Positions 26,083 to 39,630 of a DNA stretch of 64,000 nucleotides are shown in pieces (the stretch's first letter is position 1; every line of letters starts with the position of its first letter). Source of the DNA: Pseudomonas sp. 21 (GTDB lineage Bacteria; Pseudomonadota; Gammaproteobacteria; Pseudomonadales; Pseudomonadaceae); NCBI RefSeq assembly GCF_000955805.1, contig NZ_JYOA01000003.1, forward strand, positions 764,944-828,943, in the 5' to 3' direction. The notes under the pieces were generated by a model. That model had not been told where the DNA came from. It searched no databases and saw only the letters and a program-made list of their open reading frames with translations. The translations under genes and the position numbers were made by a program.

Positions 26083-26102
26083 GGCTGCGCGCGCGGAGAG
26101 AC

Positions 26103-27125
26103 ATGAACCACAGCATCGTCCAGAGCCATCAGGATTCCGACCTGTTCGGCCTCCTCTATGGCTTCAGCTTTCGTCCCGGCCAGCCCGGCCTGGAAATCGA
26201 CTCGCCCACCGCGCTCCAGCGCCTGCAGGAGCCGCGGGCGACGGACGAGTTCCTCTGGTTGCACCTGAACCTGGCGCACGCCGCGTGCGAGCGCTGGATG
26301 AAGTCGCACCTGGAGCTGCCCGACTACTTCTTCGAGACCCTGCGCGAAGGCTCGCGCTCCACCCGCATCGAGCATGTGGACGGCGCGCTGCTGGCGGTGG
26401 TCAACGACGTGGTGTTCGACTTCAGCAGCCGCATGTCCTCGGACGTCGCCACGCTGTGGGTCTGCGCCCGTGGCCGCCTGCTGGTGACTGCCCGCGCGCA
26501 GCCGCTGCGCTCGGTGGATACGCTGCGCTCCTCGGTGAAGCACGGCGAGAGCTTCAACTCGCCGCTGGAGCTGCTGGTCCACCTGCTGCGCGACCAGGGC
26601 GAAATCCTTACCCGCATCGTTCGCGAGACCAGCATCAGCGTCGACCGCATCGAGGACCAGTTGCTGTCCTCGCGCCTCTCCGCCAGCCGCGCCGACCTGG
26701 GCGGCATGCGCCGGGTGCTGGTGCGCCTGCAACGCCTGCTGGCGCTGGAGCCGGGCTCGCTGATGCGCCTGCTCAACCGCCCGCCGCTGTGGCTGAAGGA
26801 AGACGACGTGCGCGTGCTGCGCGAGGCCACCGAGGAATTCTCCCTGGTGATCAACGACCTCACGGCGCTGGGCGAACGCATCAAGCTGCTGCAGGAAGAG
26901 ATCGCCGCGAAGATCAACGAGCAGAGCAACCGCACGCTGTTCACCCTCACCGTGGTCACGGTGCTGGCGCTGCCGATCAACATCATCGCCGGCTTCTTCG
27001 GCATGAACGTCGGCGGCATTCCCTTCTCCAGCGACCCGGAAGGCTTCTGGATCCTGGTCGTGCTGGTGGCCAGCTTCACCGGCCTGGCCGGGCGCTGGGC
27101 GTTTCGCAAGCGCGACGACTACTGA
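26103..27125 (+). CDS. zntB: CorA-family divalent cation transporter, ZntB-like
   Basis: 340 residues. A long cytoplasmic N-terminal domain is followed by two C-terminal transmembrane helices; the pore signature GMNVGGIPF begins at about residue 300, right after the first helix (LALPINIIAGFF). GMN followed by VGG is typical of ZntB-type zinc transporters rather than CorA (GMNF). The ATG at 26103 is chosen because upstream in-frame sequence reads through the REP. Transport direction and metal (Zn2+ likely) are inferred. Confidence 0.88.
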   Translation: MNHSIVQSHQDSDLFGLLYGFSFRPGQPGLEIDSPTALQRLQEPRATDEFLWLHLNLAHAACERWMKSHLELPDYFFETLREGSRSTRIEHVDGALLAVVNDVVFDFSSRMSSDVATLWVCARGRLLVTARAQPLRSVDTLRSSVKHGESFNSPLELLVHLLRDQGEILTRIVRETSISVDRIEDQLLSSRLSASRADLGGMRRVLVRLQRLLALEPGSLMRLLNRPPLWLKEDDVRVLREATEEFSLVINDLTALGERIKLLQEEIAAKINEQSNRTLFTLTVVTVLALPINIIAGFFGMNVGGIPFSSDPEGFWILVVLVASFTGLAGRWAFRKRDDY

Positions 27126-27136
27126 CGGAGCTTACC

Positions 27137-27184
27137 TGTAGGAGCGGGCCATGCCCGCGATCGCCCGCATGGCCCGCTCCTACA
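27137..27184. repeat. REP doublet (GCGGGCCATGCCCGC variant)
   Basis: TGTAGGAGCGGGCCATGCCC and its reverse complement with almost no spacer, 12 bp after the zntB stop. Confidence 0.88.
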
Positions 27185-27236
27185 GGTTCACACCGGCGTT
27201 ACCCGGCTCTTACGCTCGGGCCAAACCTCGCCCAGA

Positions 27237-27265
27237 TAAAAAAAGACCGGCTCACAGGCCGGTCG
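27237..27265 (-). terminator. Rho-independent terminator of the phh operon
   Basis: On the minus strand GACCGGC pairs with GCCGGTC around a 6-nt loop and is followed by seven T. It lies 19 bp after the phhC stop. Confidence 0.9.
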
Positions 27266-27283
27266 AGGGGGAAGAATTCGTCG

Positions 27284-28480
27284 TCAGCGGCAGACGCGGG
27301 CGATGGCCGCTGCCAGGTGGTCCAGGCGTTCGCCGTCGAGCCCGGCGATGTTGGCGCGGCCGCTGCTGACCAGGTAGATGCTGTGCTCCTCGCGCAGGAT
27401 GCGCACCTGCTCGGCCTGCAGGCCGGTATAGGAGAACATGCCGCGCTGGATGGCGATGTGCGCAAAGCGCTCCGCCAGCCCGTGGGGGCGCAGGGCTTCC
27501 ACCAGGCCGATACGCAGGTCGGCGATGCGCCCGCGCATGGCGTCCAGTTCCGCCAGCCACAGGCTCTTCAGTTCCGGGTCGCCGAGGATGGCGGCGACCA
27601 CTTCGGCGCCGTGGGCCGGTGGGGTGGACCACAGGTTGCGGGCGAACAGGGCCAGCTGGCTGCGGATGTCGGTGAGCTTGTCGGCATTCTCGGCGCAGAC
27701 GATCAGCGCGCCGACGCGGTCGCGGTAGAGGCCGAAGTTCTTCGAGCAGGAGCTGGTGATCAGCACTTCCGGCAGGCTCTCGGCCAGCAGGCGCACGGAG
27801 TACGCGTCCTCCTCCAGCCCATCGCCCAGGCCCTGGTAAGCGAAGTCCAGCAACGGCAGCAGCTCGCGGCGACGGACGATCTCCAGCACGCGCTGCCATT
27901 GCGCGTGATCCAGGTCGAAGCCGGTGGGGTTGTGGCAGCAGGCGTGCAGCAGCACCACGTCGCCCTGCGGGATTTTCTCCAGCATGGCGAACATGGCCTC
28001 CGCGTCGAGGCGGTTGTCCGCGCCGACATAGGGGTAGTGCTTGATCGGCACGCCGGCGGCGGCGAACAGGGTCTCGTGGATCGGCCAGGTCGGGTCGCTC
28101 AGCCAGATATTTTTCCCCGGCAGGCAATGGGCGATGAACTCCGCCGCCAGGCGCAGGGCGCCGGTGCCGCCGGGCGTCTGCGTGGCATCGGCACGCGAAT
28201 CGGCCAGCAGCGGCGAGGTGACGCCCAGCACCTGCTCACACAGGCGTGCGGCGAACAGCGCGTCGCCGTGGCTGCCGACGTAGCTCTTGGTGGTCTCGCT
28301 ATCCACCAGGCGCTGCTCGGCGAGCTTCACCGCGCGGGGGATCGGCGTGAGGCCCTGGGCGTCCTTGTAGACGCCCACGCCAAGGTCGAGCCGCGCGGGG
28401 TTGGGGTCCGCCCGATAGGCTTCGAGCAGGCCCAGGATCGGGTCGCCCGGTACGCGGGTGACCTTGGCGAAATGACTCAT
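27284..28480 (-). CDS. phhC: Aromatic amino acid aminotransferase PhhC
   Basis: PLP enzyme transferring the amino group of tyrosine/phenylalanine (and aspartate) to 2-oxoglutarate. It has 398 residues, class I fold: [13 protein letters not shown] near the N-terminus, [22 protein letters not shown], and [13 protein letters not shown] with the Schiff-base lysine (about residue 246). ATG 28480 overlaps the phhB stop by 4 bp, and further upstream codons belong to phhB DNA. Third gene of phhA-phhB-phhC. It drains tyrosine made by PhhA toward homogentisate. Confidence 0.95.
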   Translation of the reverse strand: MSHFAKVTRVPGDPILGLLEAYRADPNPARLDLGVGVYKDAQGLTPIPRAVKLAEQRLVDSETTKSYVGSHGDALFAARLCEQVLGVTSPLLADSRADATQTPGGTGALRLAAEFIAHCLPGKNIWLSDPTWPIHETLFAAAGVPIKHYPYVGADNRLDAEAMFAMLEKIPQGDVVLLHACCHNPTGFDLDHAQWQRVLEIVRRRELLPLLDFAYQGLGDGLEEDAYSVRLLAESLPEVLITSSCSKNFGLYRDRVGALIVCAENADKLTDIRSQLALFARNLWSTPPAHGAEVVAAILGDPELKSLWLAELDAMRGRIADLRIGLVEALRPHGLAERFAHIAIQRGMFSYTGLQAEQVRILREEHSIYLVSSGRANIAGLDGERLDHLAAAIARVCR

Positions 28481-28833
28481 TTGCGTCCCTCTGCTTTCGC
28501 GGCCAGCTCGTCGGTGCGCGCGGCCATGATGAAGTCGTTGCGGTGCAGGCCCTTCAGCTCGTGGCTCCACCAGGTGACGGTGACCTTGCCCCACTGGGTG
28601 AGCAGGTCGGGGTGGTGGCCTTCTTCCTCGGCAATGGCGCCCACTGCGTTGGTGAAGGCCAGGGCGTGCCTGAAGTTCTTGAACAGGAAGACCCGCTCCA
28701 GTTCCATGTGATCGTCACGGACCTCGATGTTCCAGTCCGGAATCTGCTTGATCAGCACCGCCAGTTCTTCGTCGGACACCTTCGGGGCGTCGGCGCGGCA
28801 GGCTTCGCAATGGGCTTGGGTGAGTGCGGTCAT
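28477..28833 (-). CDS. phhB: Pterin-4a-carbinolamine dehydratase PhhB
   Basis: Dehydrates the 4a-hydroxypterin formed by PhhA, regenerating the cofactor. 118 residues. The family motif EEGHHPD (with paired active-site His) and the segment [13 protein letters not shown] are present. Located between phhA (105 bp away) and phhC (4-bp overlap). In Pseudomonas PhhB also promotes PhhA function or level. Confidence 0.96.
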   Translation of the reverse strand: MTALTQAHCEACRADAPKVSDEELAVLIKQIPDWNIEVRDDHMELERVFLFKNFRHALAFTNAVGAIAEEEGHHPDLLTQWGKVTVTWWSHELKGLHRNDFIMAARTDELAAKAEGRK

Positions 28834-28938
28834 GAAAGGTTCTCCTTGTCGTGGGGGGGCATAGGAGTGCGCTCGCGAACCATCTTAGGCTCGCGAGCAC
28901 GTCTCATCCTAGGCACAGATGGGATCGATTGCAGCGGA

Positions 28939-29727
28939 TCAGGCGGCCTGTTTCGGCGGAAACTTCGGCGCGTGCAGGCCCAGGTGCATGGCTTCGCGCA
29001 CCAGCGCCATGATGTCCTCATGGGCCAGCTCGAACAGGCGCTTGAGCTCGGGCAGCACGAAGTACAGGGGCTGCAGGATGTCGATGCGGTACGGCGTACG
29101 CATGCATTCCAGCGGATCGAAGGGCTGGTGTTCAGGCGCGTCGGAAAGGCTGTAGACCGTCTCCTTGGGCGAGGAGAGGATGCCGCCCCCGTAGATGCGC
29201 AGGCCTTGCGGGGTGTCGAGCAGGCCGAATTCGATGGTCATCCAGTAGAGGCGGGCGAGGAACACGCGCTCTTCCTTGCTGGCGGCCAGGCCGAGCTTGC
29301 CGTAGGTGTGGGTGAACTCGGCGAACCAGGGGTTGGTCAGTAGCGGGCAGTGGCCGAAGATCTCGTGGAAGATGTCCGGTTCCTGCAGGTAGTCCAGCTC
29401 TTCCGGGGTGCGGATGAAGGTCGCGACGGGGAATTGCTGGCTGGCCAGCAACTCGAAGAAGGTCTGGAAGGGAATCAGCGCCGGCACCCGCGCCACGCGC
29501 CAGCCGGTGGCGGCCTGGAGCACCCGGTTGACCTCGCCCAGTTGCGGGATGCGCTCATGGGGCAGGCCGAGCTGCTCAATGCCGTCCAGGTATTCCTGGC
29601 ACGCGCGGCCCTCGATCACTTTCAGCTGGCGGGTGATCAGGGTATTCCAGACCTGATGTTCGGCTTCCGGGTAGTGGATAAAGCCATCTTCGTCAGGCTG
29701 GCGGGCCACGTACTGCGTTGTCTTCAT
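28939..29727 (-). CDS. phhA: Phenylalanine 4-monooxygenase PhhA
   Basis: Non-haem iron, tetrahydropterin-dependent enzyme converting phenylalanine to tyrosine. 262 residues, the monomeric bacterial length, without the regulatory domain of animal enzymes. Iron ligands appear as DIFHEIFGHCPLL (two His) and, downstream, the Glu in WMTIEFGL. The ATG at 29727 begins MKTTQYVARQPDEDGF. The 270-bp gap to divergent phhR holds a TyrR-like box. First gene of the operon. Confidence 0.97.
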   Translation of the reverse strand: MKTTQYVARQPDEDGFIHYPEAEHQVWNTLITRQLKVIEGRACQEYLDGIEQLGLPHERIPQLGEVNRVLQAATGWRVARVPALIPFQTFFELLASQQFPVATFIRTPEELDYLQEPDIFHEIFGHCPLLTNPWFAEFTHTYGKLGLAASKEERVFLARLYWMTIEFGLLDTPQGLRIYGGGILSSPKETVYSLSDAPEHQPFDPLECMRTPYRIDILQPLYFVLPELKRLFELAHEDIMALVREAMHLGLHAPKFPPKQAA

Positions 29728-29849
29728 GGGTGCCCTCATAGGTCCTGTGGCTTCGAGGCCTTGTTGTTGTGATGACCAACAGATAGCGCGAGTCGTGCCG
29801 CCGAACAGCCCCCTCGGCGCTGCGCGGGCAAGCTCGCGGCACGTCAATC

Positions 29850-29867
29850 CGTAAAGAAAATATTACG
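29850..29867. promoter_or_regulatory. TyrR/PhhR box in the phhA-phhR intergenic region
   Basis: CGTAAA-GAAAAT-ATTACG fits the known TGTAAA-N6-TTTACA box with substitutions only at the outer bases and one inner base. It is centred about 131 bp upstream of the phhA ATG and 140 bp upstream of phhR, and could serve both. Confidence 0.55.
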
Positions 29868-29998
29868 ATTGGCGGCGCGGGTATCCGGCCATGGCTTGAA
29901 GGTGCGGTGATCTGTCACATATTCTTGACGGTAATTTCCGGCCGCCTTGCGAAAATCCGTGCCGGAGTGCCCACCACAACGACAACCACGGGCCCGCC

Positions 29999-31561
29999 AT
30001 GCGCATCAAAGTGCACTGCCAGAACCGCGTCGGCATCCTGCGCGACATCCTCAACCTGCTGGTCGACTACGGCATCAACGTCAACCGTGGCGAAGTCGGC
30101 GGCGAGCAGGGCAACGCCATCTACCTGCTCTGCCCGAACCTCATCAACCTGCAGTTCCAGTCGCTCAAGCCCAAGCTCGAAGCGGTGCCCGGCGTGTTCG
30201 GCGTCAAGCGCGTCGGCCTGATGCCCAGCGAGCGCCGCCACCTGGAGCTGAACGCGCTGCTGGCGGCGCTGGAGTTCCCGGTGCTGTCCATCGACATGGC
30301 TGGGCAGATAGTCGCCGGCAACCGTGCCGCTGCGCAGCTGCTGGGTGTGCGCGTGGATGAGGTGCCGGGCATCCCGCTGTCACGTTACGTCGAGGACCTC
30401 GACCTGCCCGAATTGGTGCGGGCCAACAAGGCGCGCATCAATGGCCTGCGGGTGAAGGTGAAGGGTGACGTGTTCCTCGCCGACATCGCGCCGCTGCAGA
30501 CCGAACATGACGAAAGCGAAGCGCTGGCCGGTGCCGTGCTCACCCTGCACCGCGCCGACCGTGTCGGCGAGCGCATCTACAACGTGCGCCGCCTGGAGCT
30601 GCGCGGCTTCGACAGCATCTTCCAGAGCTCGCGGGTGATGGCCGCCGTGGTCCGTGAAGCACGCCGTATGGCGCCACTGGACGCGCCGCTGCTGATCGAG
30701 GGCGAAACGGGCACCGGCAAGGAGTTGCTGGCCCGCGCCTGCCACCTCGCCAGCCCGCGCGGGCAGTCGCCGTTCATGGCGCTGAACTGCGCCGGCCTGC
30801 CCGAATCGATGGCCGAGACCGAGTTGTTCGGCTACGGCCCCGGCGCCTTCGAAGGCGCGCGTCCGGAAGGCAAGCTCGGCCTGCTGGAGCTGACCGCCGG
30901 CGGCACGCTGTTCCTCGATGGCGTCGGCGAGATGAGCCCGCGCCTGCAGGCCAAGTTGCTGCGCTTCCTGCAGGACGGCTGCTTCCGCCGGGTGGGCAGC
31001 GACGAGGAGGTGTACCTGGACGTGCGGGTGATCTGCGCGACCCAGGTGGACCTGTCCGAGCTGTGCACCAAGGGTGAGTTCCGCCAGGACCTCTACCACC
31101 GACTCAACGTACTGTCGCTGCACATCCCGCCGCTGCGCGAGTGCCTGGACGGCCTGGAGCCGCTGGTGGAACACTTCCTCGACCAGGCCAGCCGGCAGAT
31201 CGGCTGCTCGCTGCCCAAGCTCTCGCCACAGGCCCTGGACCGCCTCGGCCGCTACCACTGGCCGGGCAACGTGCGGCAGCTGGAGAACGCGCTGTTCCAG
31301 GCGGTTTCGCTGTGCGAAGGCGGCACCATCCGCCCCGAGCACATCCGCCTGCCGGACTACGGCGCGCCGCATCCGCTGGGAGACTTCTCCCTGGAAGGCG
31401 GGCTGGATGCCATCGTCGGCCGGTTCGAGAGGGCGGTGCTGGAGCGGCTCTACCGCGAGCACCCGAGCAGCCGGCAGTTGGGCAAGCGGCTCGGGGTGTC
31501 GCACACCACCATTGCCAACAAGCTGCGGACGCATGGGTTGGGGCACAACGAGGAGTCCTGA
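29999..31561 (+). CDS. phhR: PhhR, TyrR-type activator of the phh operon
   Basis: 520 residues: ACT domain (about 1-70; MRIKVHCQNRVGILRDIL), PAS domain (about 80-140), AAA+ domain with Walker A GETGTGKE (about 234-241) and Walker B LFLDGVGEM, and a C-terminal helix-turn-helix (SSRQLGKRLGVSHTTIANKL). Senses aromatic amino acids and activates phhABC. The sigma-54-contact loop reads GAFEGA (about 282-287) instead of GAFTGA, which argues for sigma-70 activation. Divergent from phhA. The alternative start is unlikely because the ACT domain begins at this ATG. Confidence 0.95.
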   Translation: MRIKVHCQNRVGILRDILNLLVDYGINVNRGEVGGEQGNAIYLLCPNLINLQFQSLKPKLEAVPGVFGVKRVGLMPSERRHLELNALLAALEFPVLSIDMAGQIVAGNRAAAQLLGVRVDEVPGIPLSRYVEDLDLPELVRANKARINGLRVKVKGDVFLADIAPLQTEHDESEALAGAVLTLHRADRVGERIYNVRRLELRGFDSIFQSSRVMAAVVREARRMAPLDAPLLIEGETGTGKELLARACHLASPRGQSPFMALNCAGLPESMAETELFGYGPGAFEGARPEGKLGLLELTAGGTLFLDGVGEMSPRLQAKLLRFLQDGCFRRVGSDEEVYLDVRVICATQVDLSELCTKGEFRQDLYHRLNVLSLHIPPLRECLDGLEPLVEHFLDQASRQIGCSLPKLSPQALDRLGRYHWPGNVRQLENALFQAVSLCEGGTIRPEHIRLPDYGAPHPLGDFSLEGGLDAIVGRFERAVLERLYREHPSSRQLGKRLGVSHTTIANKLRTHGLGHNEES

Positions 31562-31624
31562 ACCGGGCTCCTTCCACAGGAGCGTGCTCTGCCCGCGATC
31601 CGTCGGCAGGGCCGACGGGGCCAG

Positions 31625-31993
31625 TCACCAGGTCTTCGGCCGATAGCCCTTCACGCAGGCTCGCACCTCATCGTCGATCACATTGCCCGGCTTGATGCAG
31701 TCGGACAGCTTGCGCGGGCTGTCGCTGTAGGGCGAGCTCGCCGGTGCCGGCTGCGCGCCGGCCGGGGAAAGCCCCAGCCGGCTTTGCAGCACCACCCAGC
31801 GCTCCGCCAGCCAGGCATGGCCGGCCGGATTGCGCCACAGGGCGGTACCGGCAGCGAGGATCAGCAGCGGAATGAGGAACCACAGCAGTGGCTTCACCAG
31901 CATCCGCCAGTTGCGCTTCGGGTCTTCGGGCGGCTTCTGCTTGTTCTGCTGCCTGACCTGCTCCCAGTAATAGTCGCGATCACGGTCGCTCAT
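31625..31993 (-). CDS. Small single-pass membrane protein of unknown function
   Basis: 122 residues. A charged cytoplasmic N-terminus (MSDRDRDYYWEQVRQQNKQK), one transmembrane helix (PLLWFLIPLLILAAGTALW, about residues 35-53), then a Pro/Ala-rich linker and a C-terminal part with two cysteines (SDCIKPGNVIDDEVRACVKG) that could form a disulfide in the periplasm. The conserved location next to phhR is, from memory, shared with P. aeruginosa. No known domain. The frame upstream of 31993 runs antisense into lhr and is not part of the gene. Confidence 0.75.
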   Translation of the reverse strand: MSDRDRDYYWEQVRQQNKQKPPEDPKRNWRMLVKPLLWFLIPLLILAAGTALWRNPAGHAWLAERWVVLQSRLGLSPAGAQPAPASSPYSDSPRKLSDCIKPGNVIDDEVRACVKGYRPKTW

Positions 31994-32104
31994 CGATGTA
32001 CTTCCGCCGGGTGGATGCGTGAAGAGTAACGGCTGGCGCGGTCCGCGGCGAGGCGCGATCAGTGGTCCTTGTGACGGCCTTCGCGCACCACCATATTGGT
32101 CCGC

Positions 32105-36421
<4,317 letters not shown>

Positions 36422-36478
36422 GCCGGGCGCGGCTGACGTACACTCAGCGGCACGGAAGTTTCTCCTTGCGAGGCTGTG

Positions 36479-37999
36479 ATGTCTTCCTGCGAGCCCCCGA
36501 GTCTGCCCGCCCTGTTGCGCCAGTGGTGGTTCCTGCCGCTGCTGGCGCTTGCGCTGTGCCTGCGCCTGTATGAACTGACCGGCTCGGCCATCTGGGGCGA
36601 CGAAAGCTCCAGCCTGTTCCTCGCCCGCTATTCGCCATTGCAACTCTGGCAGCACGCCGCCCACGACGTGCATCCGCCGCTGTACTTCTACCTGCTGCAC
36701 CTGTGGACCGGGCTGCTTGGCGAGGGTGTGCTGTCGCTGCGCCTGTTCAGCGCGGTGTTCGGTACGGTCGCGGTGTTCCTCGGCGGCTGGCTGGCCTGGC
36801 GCCTCGCCAGTCGCCGCGCGGCGTTGCTCGCCGTCGTGTTGCTGGCGCTGCTGCCCACGGCGGTGCGCTACAGCCAGGAAGTGCGCATGTATTCGCTGCT
36901 CGGCTGCTGGCTGCTGGCCGCGACACTGGCCTTGCTCTACTGGCTGGACGAGGGCAAGCGCCGCCACCTGCTGGCCTACGTGCTGCTGATGGCCGCGGCG
37001 TTCTACACCCACTACTTCAGCCTGTTCGGCCTGCTGGTGCATTGGGCCTGGCTGGCGTTGCTGCCGAACAGTCCGCTGCGCCGCCGCGACTGGTGGCTGG
37101 CGAACCTGGCCATCGCTGCGCTGTTCCTGCCCTGGTTGCCCGGCCTGCTGGACCTGGTTCGCCACATGGCGGTGCTGGTCGCTGGCGGAGACGTGGGCTG
37201 GGAGCCGCCAGTGGATGCCCGTTCCGTCCCGTCGATGCTCTGGCAATGGCTGGCGCAGTCCGATGGCAACGAGCTGTCGTGGCCTCTGCTGGTGGGCGTG
37301 CCGTTGCTGGTGCTGGGGGCGATGCTGCTGGTGCTGCATCGGGATCGCAGCCGCCAGCGCGCCGGTGTGTTGCTCTCGCTGTATGTCGGCCTGCCGCTGC
37401 TGGGGCTGTATGGCGTGTCCTTCGTCTCGCCGGTGTTCGTCGAGCGCTACCTGACGGCCTTTGCGCTGGGCCTGCCGCTGCTGTTCGCGGTGGCGCTGGA
37501 CCGCCTGCTGGAAGCACGGCGGGCGCTGGGAGTGGTGACGCTGGCAACGTTGCTCGGCTTGCAGGGCCTGGGGCTGGCGCGCGCCTACGAGACGGACCCG
37601 GACGAGCAGTTCGACGGCATGGTCGCCTACGTCAATGCCCATTACCGCGCCGGCGACCGGGTGGTGGTGGACGATATCCTCTGGTACCTGGCGTTCCGTT
37701 ACTACAACCGCACCGGCAGCGAACCGCTGCTGTACACCGCGCCGGCCGCGGATGGTTCGTCCGGACGGCCGGGGCACTATGGTTTCGGTTCGCTGATCGA
37801 TGACCGCCAGCACAGCTTCGTCGATCGCCTGGCCGACCTGCCGCAAGGTGATGGCCGAGTCTGGCTGGTGATGAGTCGCTACAACGACGAGGAGATTCCC
37901 GACGTGCCCGCCAGTTGGCGCCGCATCGCCCAGCATGCGGGCGGGGAAGTGCAGGCTCTGCTGTTCGAGCGCGCGTCGATGCGTAACGCCGCGCGCTGA
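36479..37999 (+). CDS. Glycosyltransferase family 39-type membrane protein
   Basis: 506 residues with about 11-12 transmembrane helices. The first periplasmic loop has WGDESSSLFLARYSP and HDVHPPLYFYLLHLW, the acidic and His/Asp residues typical of PMT_2/ArnT-like polyprenyl-phosphate-sugar transferases. A soluble C-terminal segment (about 370-506) follows. Acts in the inner membrane, moving a sugar from a lipid carrier onto an unknown acceptor (lipid A, protein or glycan). GTG at 36476 directly precedes the ATG chosen. It follows lhr by 57 bp and is convergent with the Mpo1-like gene. Confidence 0.85.
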   Translation: MSSCEPPSLPALLRQWWFLPLLALALCLRLYELTGSAIWGDESSSLFLARYSPLQLWQHAAHDVHPPLYFYLLHLWTGLLGEGVLSLRLFSAVFGTVAVFLGGWLAWRLASRRAALLAVVLLALLPTAVRYSQEVRMYSLLGCWLLAATLALLYWLDEGKRRHLLAYVLLMAAAFYTHYFSLFGLLVHWAWLALLPNSPLRRRDWWLANLAIAALFLPWLPGLLDLVRHMAVLVAGGDVGWEPPVDARSVPSMLWQWLAQSDGNELSWPLLVGVPLLVLGAMLLVLHRDRSRQRAGVLLSLYVGLPLLGLYGVSFVSPVFVERYLTAFALGLPLLFAVALDRLLEARRALGVVTLATLLGLQGLGLARAYETDPDEQFDGMVAYVNAHYRAGDRVVVDDILWYLAFRYYNRTGSEPLLYTAPAADGSSGRPGHYGFGSLIDDRQHSFVDRLADLPQGDGRVWLVMSRYNDEEIPDVPASWRRIAQHAGGEVQALLFERASMRNAAR

Positions 38000-38011
38000 C
38001 TGCTCAGTGGC

Positions 38012-38329
38012 TCAGAAGCGGATGCGCCCGGTGAAGGCGTCCTTGAGCATCACCCAGTCGCCCATCAGCGACCACAGCGGGTACTTGAAGGTGGCGGGGC
38101 GGTTCTTCTCGAACACGAAATGGCCGACCCAGGCGAAGCCGTAGCCGGCCAGCGGCATGGCCAGCAGCCACAACCAGTGCCCGCTGACGATGGCGTAGGC
38201 GAGGATCGACAGCACCAGCAGGCTGCCCACGTAATGCAGGCGACGGCACACGGCGTTGCTGTGCTCCTGCAGGTAATACGGGTAGAACTCGGCGAAGCTC
38301 TGGAATCGATCGGCGGTCTGGGTGCTCAT
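38012..38329 (-). CDS. Mpo1-like (DUF962) membrane protein
   Basis: 105 residues. The N-terminal HSNAVCRRLHYVGSLL matches the family's conserved N-x3-R-x-x-H, followed by two or three hydrophobic helices and WVGHFVFEKNRPATFKYP with a second conserved His/Glu-Lys-Asn-Arg-Pro segment. Yeast Mpo1 is a 2-hydroxy fatty acid dioxygenase, with His ligands for iron; bacterial members are uncharacterised. Divergent from the AraC gene with a 144-bp gap. Confidence 0.85.
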   Translation of the reverse strand: MSTQTADRFQSFAEFYPYYLQEHSNAVCRRLHYVGSLLVLSILAYAIVSGHWLWLLAMPLAGYGFAWVGHFVFEKNRPATFKYPLWSLMGDWVMLKDAFTGRIRF

Positions 38330-38473
38330 GGCGCACCTCCTGTTGTTGTGGTGGCCCAGTGTAGGACGGAGCCGTCGGACTTGCGGATGGCATGGGGGAC
38401 CAGTTTAGTATCCCCCTGCGCCGCCGGCTGTCTCGCGGTGGCGCCGTTGACCACCATAACCAGAAGAAAACGC

Positions 38474-39472
38474 ATGCCTGAGCGTACGACCCTGTCCAGT
38501 TGGGTGCGGGGAATCGTCCAGTCCCTGGAACTGGAAGGCCTGGACAGCCGAGCGCTGTTCGCCGAACTGGGATTGGATTTCGCTGCCCTCGACGACCCCG
38601 ATGCGCGCTTCCCGCAGGACGCCATGAGCCGTCTGTGGAACCGCGCCGTGGAGCTGTCCGGCAACCCGGCCATTGGTCTGAACATCGCCCGCGTACACAC
38701 CCCGGCGTTCCCGGTGGTGGGCTATGCACTGATGTCCAGCCGCAACCTGGGCGAGGGCTTCGAGCGCCTGGAGCGCTACCAGCGGATCATTGCCGAGGGC
38801 GCCGACCTGACCTTCCGTCGTCTGCCCGAGGGCTGTTTGTACCGCATCGTGGTGCACGGTGACCGTTTGCCTGTGCCACGGCAGAGCGCCGAGTGCTCGC
38901 TGGCGAGCCTGATCGCCATGCTGCGCTGGATCACCGGGCGGGCGATCAAGCCGCTGGAGGTGCGCCTGGCCGGGGACGCGCCGCAGAACGTCGAGCCCTA
39001 CCGGGAGCTGTTCCAGGCGCCGCTGAGTTTCGGCCACGCCGACTGCGCGATGCTGTTTTCCCACGAGGACATGGCCGCGCCGCTGCCCACTGCCAACGAG
39101 GAGCTGGCGCGCCTGCACGATCGCTTTGCCGGGGAATACCTGGCGCGCTTCGTCAGCAGCCGCTTCAGCCACCAGACGCGCCAGGTCCTGTGCCGCCTGC
39201 TGCCCCAGGGCGAGCCCAAGCGCGAAAGCGTGGCGCAGGCGCTGCACCTGTCCGAACGCACCTTGCAGCGCCGCCTGCAGGAGGAGGGCACCAGCTACCA
39301 GCAACTGCTCGACGACACCCGCCGCGAACTGGCCCAGCAATACCTCGCCACGCCGCGCATGACGCTGCTGGAGATTGCCTACCTGCTGGGCTTTTCCGAG
39401 CCGAGCAACTTCTTCCGCGCCTTCCGCCGCTGGTTCGGCAAGACGCCGGGGGAGTACCGCGAGGAGCTGTGA
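38474..39472 (+). CDS. AraC-family transcriptional regulator
   Basis: 332 residues. The N-terminal ~190 residues match the arabinose-binding-like PF12625 domain (FGHADCAMLFSHEDMAAPLPTAN). The C-terminal double helix-turn-helix includes SVAQALHLSERTLQRRLQEEG and ITYLLGFSEPSNFFRAF-like sequence. Target genes unknown; the divergent Mpo1-like gene is an obvious candidate. The ATG at 38474 follows a GAAGAAAACGC leader; the 118-codon longer frame upstream is antisense to the neighbour. Confidence 0.88.
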   Translation: MPERTTLSSWVRGIVQSLELEGLDSRALFAELGLDFAALDDPDARFPQDAMSRLWNRAVELSGNPAIGLNIARVHTPAFPVVGYALMSSRNLGEGFERLERYQRIIAEGADLTFRRLPEGCLYRIVVHGDRLPVPRQSAECSLASLIAMLRWITGRAIKPLEVRLAGDAPQNVEPYRELFQAPLSFGHADCAMLFSHEDMAAPLPTANEELARLHDRFAGEYLARFVSSRFSHQTRQVLCRLLPQGEPKRESVAQALHLSERTLQRRLQEEGTSYQQLLDDTRRELAQQYLATPRMTLLEIAYLLGFSEPSNFFRAFRRWFGKTPGEYREEL

Positions 39473-39496
39473 TGCCTCCGGCGCCAAGCGGCTGGT

Positions 39497-39568
39497 TGTA
39501 GGAGCGAGCTTGCTCGCGAACCGCTTGATGGCGGTGCCCAGCCGTTCGCGAGCAAGCTCGCTCCTACA
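39497..39568. repeat. REP doublet, followed by a single REP at 39592
   Basis: Inverted TGTAGGAGCGAGCTTGCTCG pair with about 25 bp between arms, then a degenerate GCAGGAGCGGGCTTTGTCC copy. Located between the convergent AraC and trkH genes. Confidence 0.92.
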
Positions 39569-39630
39569 GAGGCCCGCCGCAGCCGGCTAGCGCAGGAGCG
39601 GGCTTTGTCCGCGATACCGCGCCGCGGGCC

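Noticed and set aside
28840-28910. GCTCGCGA/TCGCGAGC hairpin in the phhA-phhB gap as a terminator
   Set aside because: No T-run and the imperfect arms look like a decayed REP; phhB and phhC are expected to be co-transcribed with phhA.
29835-29860. Possible sigma-54 promoter before phhA (GTGCCGCGAGCTTGC on the minus strand)
   Set aside because: The -24 element lacks the essential GG at the right spacing, and the matching sequence belongs to a decayed REP-like GAGCTTGC stretch.
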